In this document: positions 6,371 to 8,873 of the stretch, piece by piece
How the letters are laid out: every line of letters starts with the position of its first letter
How positions within the stretch are numbered: the stretch's first letter is position 1
Assembly: GCA_024639745.1 (NCBI GenBank)
Contig: JAHEHW010000041.1
Coordinates: forward strand, 1 to 8,873
Direction of reading: 5' to 3'
DNA length: 8,873 nucleotides
DNA from: Salaquimonas sp.
GTDB taxonomy: Bacteria > Pseudomonadota > Alphaproteobacteria > Rhizobiales > Rhizobiaceae
The notes under the pieces: model-generated
Seen by the model: the letters and a program-made list of their open reading frames with translations, nothing else
Database searches by the model: none
Told to the model about the DNA's origin: nothing
Position numbers and translations under genes: made by a program

Positions 6371-7969
6371 TCACGCATTTGCATCCTCCAAAACAAGTTC
6401 TGAAGCCTTTTCGCCAATCATGATTGCCGGGGCATTCGTATTACCCGAAACGATCATGGGCATGATCGCGCAATCGGCTACACGCAATCTCTCCACTCCG
6501 TATACTCTCAATCTTGGATCGACCACGGCGCGGTCATCGACACCCATACGGCAAGTGCCGGTCGGGTGGTAGATCGTGGTGGCCGTGTTACGCGCCCACT
6601 CCAAAAGCGCCTCATCGTCGTCGTCCGATATGTGGGGGCCAGGTTTGTGTTCGCAGGTAATCCAGTCTACGACAGCGGCTTGCCGGCAGATATGCCGTGC
6701 AACGCGAATGCCATCGACTATAGTCTGCTGGTCCGTCGGCGTCGACAGGTAGTTGGGTCTGATCGCTGGATGCTCTTTTGGATCGGCTGACTTGAGGCGG
6801 ATTTCGCCGGTGCTTTCCGGTCGCAGTTGTAGAACCGATGCGGTAAAGGCGTCGAAATCGTCTACGCCGGTTGTCGGATCTTCTGCACTGAATGGCTGAA
6901 TGTGGAACTGGATGTCGGGCGTTTCGAGTTCTGGCCGCGTCTTCAGATAGGCTGCACCCAGGCTTGCGGCCATGGTCATTGGTCCGGAACGGCGCAGCGC
7001 GTATTCCGTGGCGATCCGCGCGATATTCAACGCGCCGCGCGTCCTTGTATTAACGGTTGGTACCTTTACCTTGTAAACTGGTCTGGCCTGCAAGTGATCC
7101 TGTAGGTTTTGCCCGACATGCTTGTTGTCATGCAGGATCGGAATACCATGTTCCCGAAGGTCGCCCGCCGGGCCGATGCCCGAGAGCATGAGAATTTGCG
7201 GAGAGCCTATCGCTCCGGCAGACAGGATAATCTCGTTGCGGGCGTGTATGACCTCCTTGGCGCCGTCTTGTTGTCCCTCGACCGCGATTGCGCGATTGCC
7301 GTCGAAGACAATGCGGTTCGTGTGAAAGTGACTGATGATCTGAAGGTTTTTCCGGCCGCGTACGGGCGCAAGGTATGCCTGAGCCGATGAGCAACGGCGT
7401 CCGTTTCTCGAGGTTAACTGAAAATAACCGACCCCTTGCTGGTCTTCGCCATTGTAATCCTCGTTGAACGGATACCCTGCCTGCTGGGCGGCTTTGAGCC
7501 AGGCGTCCACGATCGGCCATGACTTCTGGGGTTTCGAAACCGAGAGCGGTCCGCTGCCACCTCTGAATTCGCTTTCTCCGTCTTCCCAGCATTCCGCGCG
7601 TTTGAACAGCGGAAGCACATCCTGCCACGCCCAGCCGACATTTCCCTGCTGTCGCCAGTTGTCATAGTCGGCAGATTGTCCGCGGACGTACAAAAGCCCA
7701 TTAATCGAACTCGATCCGCCCCATGTCTTGCCCCGCGGCCAGTTTATTGCTCGCCCATTAAGGCCGGGATCGGCTTCGGTACGATACATCCAGTTCAGCG
7801 AGGGATCTTTGATGGTTCTGAAATAGCCCACCGGAATATGAATCCAGGGTGAAATATCCCGACCTCCCGCTTCCAGGACCGCCACGCTTTTGCGCGGGTC
7901 CTCAGATAGCCGGTTAGCGATAACGCAACCTGACGAACCTGCCCCTATGATCACGTAATCAAATTTCAA
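6371..7969 (-). CDS. GMC-family FAD-dependent alcohol dehydrogenase (choline dehydrogenase-like)
   Basis: FAD flavoprotein that oxidises a primary alcohol to an aldehyde or further. The 532 residues show the N-terminal FAD fold with GAGSSG (9-14) and the ribose-binding Glu33 in LEAGG, GMC signature 1 from WPRGKTWGGSSSIN to the DNW near 105, GMC signature 2 (GAIGSPQILMLSGIGP, 252-267), and a C-terminal block with HPTGTCRMG (catalytic His468) and SGNTNAP (508-514), which supplies the partner Asn. I place the start at the TTG at 7967-7969: GGAAGG lies 5 bases upstream and the resulting MKFDYVIIGAG matches typical GMC starts. An upstream TTG at 7988-7990 would add seven residues outside the fold and has no good ribosome site. 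There is no signal peptide. Substrate is not readable from sequence; next to an IclR gene and a TRAP importer, a hydroxylated anion such as isethionate is a reasonable candidate. Confidence 0.93.
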   Translation of the reverse strand: MKFDYVIIGAGSSGCVIANRLSEDPRKSVAVLEAGGRDISPWIHIPVGYFRTIKDPSLNWMYRTEADPGLNGRAINWPRGKTWGGSSSINGLLYVRGQSADYDNWRQQGNVGWAWQDVLPLFKRAECWEDGESEFRGGSGPLSVSKPQKSWPIVDAWLKAAQQAGYPFNEDYNGEDQQGVGYFQLTSRNGRRCSSAQAYLAPVRGRKNLQIISHFHTNRIVFDGNRAIAVEGQQDGAKEVIHARNEIILSAGAIGSPQILMLSGIGPAGDLREHGIPILHDNKHVGQNLQDHLQARPVYKVKVPTVNTRTRGALNIARIATEYALRRSGPMTMAASLGAAYLKTRPELETPDIQFHIQPFSAEDPTTGVDDFDAFTASVLQLRPESTGEIRLKSADPKEHPAIRPNYLSTPTDQQTIVDGIRVARHICRQAAVVDWITCEHKPGPHISDDDDEALLEWARNTATTIYHPTGTCRMGVDDRAVVDPRLRVYGVERLRVADCAIMPMIVSGNTNAPAIMIGEKASELVLEDANA

Positions 7970-7974
7970 TTCAG

Positions 7975-7980
7975 CCTTCC
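7975..7980 (-). promoter_or_regulatory. Ribosome binding site deciding the TTG start of the GMC gene
   Basis: On the minus strand this reads GGAAGG, 5 bases before the TTG at 7967-7969. It lies inside the reading frame that would begin at the farther TTG (7988-7990), which argues for the shorter protein. Confidence 0.6.
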
Positions 7981-8001
7981 AGAAGCACAAAAAATGAGAC
8001 T

Positions 8002-8030
8002 TTGGGTCTTGATAATTGCAAGGCTATTAT
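8002..8030 (+). promoter_or_regulatory. Probable sigma-70-type promoter of the IclR-family gene
   Basis: TTGGGT (8002-8007) and TATTAT (8025-8030) are separated by exactly 17 bases on the plus strand. The -10 matches the consensus at five of six positions; the -35 keeps only the TTG and the final T is off consensus. Transcription would begin near 8037, leaving a leader of about 65 bases before the ATG at 8103. No equally good promoter was found for the divergent GMC gene, which fits activator control. Confidence 0.45.
8008..8022. promoter_or_regulatory. Imperfect palindrome in the divergent promoter region, candidate operator
   Basis: CTTG (8008-8011) and CAAG (8019-8022) flank an AT-rich 7-base centre that keeps partial symmetry. 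The 15-bp element sits wholly within the -35/-10 spacer of the predicted promoter, where binding of a regulator would block it. The IclR-family protein encoded next door is the obvious candidate, but no binding evidence exists. Confidence 0.3.
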
Positions 8031-8102
8031 GCTCTTTGGCGATTGGCAAACGGATTCTCGACCAAAGTCGGGGCTGTGGATGAACAGGGCGGTACCAACG
8101 GT

Positions 8103-8873
8103 ATGGAACAAGAGGCGAAAATCGCTGCCACAGAAGCCGGAGGATCAGGAAGGATCGCCACCAATCTCAGAATGCTGCTCATTCTTGAAGTGGTGGGGAA
8201 TTCGGATCGGTCCATGTCGCCTACAGAAATCAACGAAGGGCTGGGACTTCCGAAACAGAGCATTCACCGGCTTTGCGCTACTCTGGTGAGCGAGGGTTTC
8301 CTTGTATACGACTCCAGCGGGAAGCGTCTGCGCCCGGCACTCCGGCTTCGGAAGATGGCTTCGCGGGTTCTGTATTCTTCAAGCCTTCACATTGTCCGGC
8401 ATCAGATCCTCGAGGAGGTGGCGGCAACAGTTGGCGAGACGGTGAACTTCGTCGTCCCGGAAGAAAAGGGCATGAGTTATCTCGATCGCGTCGATACCGA
8501 TTGGCCATTTCGCGTGCAGTTGCCGATTGGTACTCATGTACCGTTTCATTGCACGGCGAGCGGGAAGACTTTTCTTGCGAGTCTGCCCTACAAGAGGCGC
8601 TCCGTCCTGCTAGATTCCCTTCAGCTTGAAAGGCACACCGACAAAACCATTACCAACCGGGAGAGGCTTGCGGTCGAGCTGCGGGAAATTTCTCGCAACG
8701 GTTACGCTCTCGATCGGGAAGAGTTCATGGAGGGAATGATGGCGATTGCCGTACCGGTGGTCGACAACGAGGGTCGATACATTGCCTCCATCGCATTTCA
8801 CGGACCGACCGTGCGGCTCGACGAGCAAACTTTGCTCAGCCATCGCCGTTATCTCTCAAATGCCGCGAGACGG
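8103..8873 (+). CDS. IclR-family transcriptional regulator (C-terminus cut by window edge)
   Basis: DNA-binding regulator, divergent from the GMC gene and so probably its local controller. The 257 visible residues stay open to the window end. The N-terminal winged helix-turn-helix covers about 17-85, with LGLPKQSIHRLCATLVSEGFL (47-67) as helix-turn-helix and recognition helix. The effector domain shows the family pattern: GETVNFVVPEEKGMSYLDRV, PFHCTASGKTFLA (about 147-159) and GYALDREEFMEGMMAIAVPV followed by the glycine turn and IASIAFHGP. IclR proteins are usually 240-280 residues, so only a short end is lost. I chose the ATG at 8103-8105, which has GGGCGG 10 bases upstream. An in-frame GTG at 8076-8078 would add nine residues and cannot be excluded. 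Such regulators often sense the pathway substrate or an intermediate and may activate or repress. Confidence 0.93.
   Translation, partial: MEQEAKIAATEAGGSGRIATNLRMLLILEVVGNSDRSMSPTEINEGLGLPKQSIHRLCATLVSEGFLVYDSSGKRLRPALRLRKMASRVLYSSSLHIVRHQILEEVAATVGETVNFVVPEEKGMSYLDRVDTDWPFRVQLPIGTHVPFHCTASGKTFLASLPYKRRSVLLDSLQLERHTDKTITNRERLAVELREISRNGYALDREEFMEGMMAIAVPVVDNEGRYIASIAFHGPTVRLDEQTLLSHRRYLSNAARR

Noticed and set aside
7970..7990. Extended GMC start at the TTG at 7988-7990
   Set aside because: It adds seven residues before the FAD fold with no good ribosome site, while the TTG at 7967-7969 has GGAAGG at ideal spacing and gives a typical GMC N-terminus.
8002..8289. A plus-strand open frame overlapping the start of the IclR gene
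   Set aside because: It runs in a different frame from the IclR protein, begins within the predicted promoter, and encodes nothing recognisable; the IclR frame explains the region.

Overview
The window looks like part of an alphaproteobacterial catabolic and transport locus. Moderate-to-high GC, the clean IclR, GMC, TRAP and TauA/TauB-type genes, and strong purine-rich ribosome sites suggest a rhizobial or rhodobacter-like bacterium. This placement is inference; no RNA gene or other phylogenetic marker is present. I see no mobile elements, CRISPR arrays, tRNAs or rRNAs.

Layout. Almost everything is on the minus strand, read from right to left. A GMC-family flavoprotein alcohol dehydrogenase (6371-7969) comes first. 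It is followed by a complete TRAP transporter: periplasmic receptor (5151-6263), small DctQ-type subunit (4434-5048) and large DctM-type subunit (3073-4437). Next is a DUF475/TerC-like membrane protein (1888-2922), then a TauA-like ABC binding protein (774-1775), then a TauB/SsuB-like ABC ATPase (1-709) cut by the left window edge. A permease gene is probably beyond that edge. One gene points the other way: an IclR-family regulator (8103 to the right edge, cut) divergent from the GMC gene, with about 130 bp between them that must hold both promoters.

How the genes may work together. The order IclR regulator / GMC dehydrogenase / TRAP importer resembles isethionate (2-hydroxyethanesulfonate) clusters known from other bacteria, where an IclR-type regulator, a GMC-type isethionate dehydrogenase and a TRAP importer occur together. 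A TauA/TauB-type ABC importer, a family often used for sulfonates, lies downstream. The working hypothesis is uptake of a small hydroxylated anion (a sulfonate or a hydroxy/keto acid) by TRAP and ABC routes, oxidation of its alcohol by the GMC enzyme, and perhaps export of an ion by the DUF475 protein. No desulfonating enzyme (xsc, pta) is in the window, so the substrate is unproven.

Non-coding DNA is limited to gaps of about 60 to 150 bases. Strong inverted repeats follow both binding-protein genes (731-756 and 5106-5134), and a third lies between the GMC and TRAP receptor genes (6299-6340). A plausible promoter for the regulator is at 8002-8030, with an imperfect palindrome filling its spacer.
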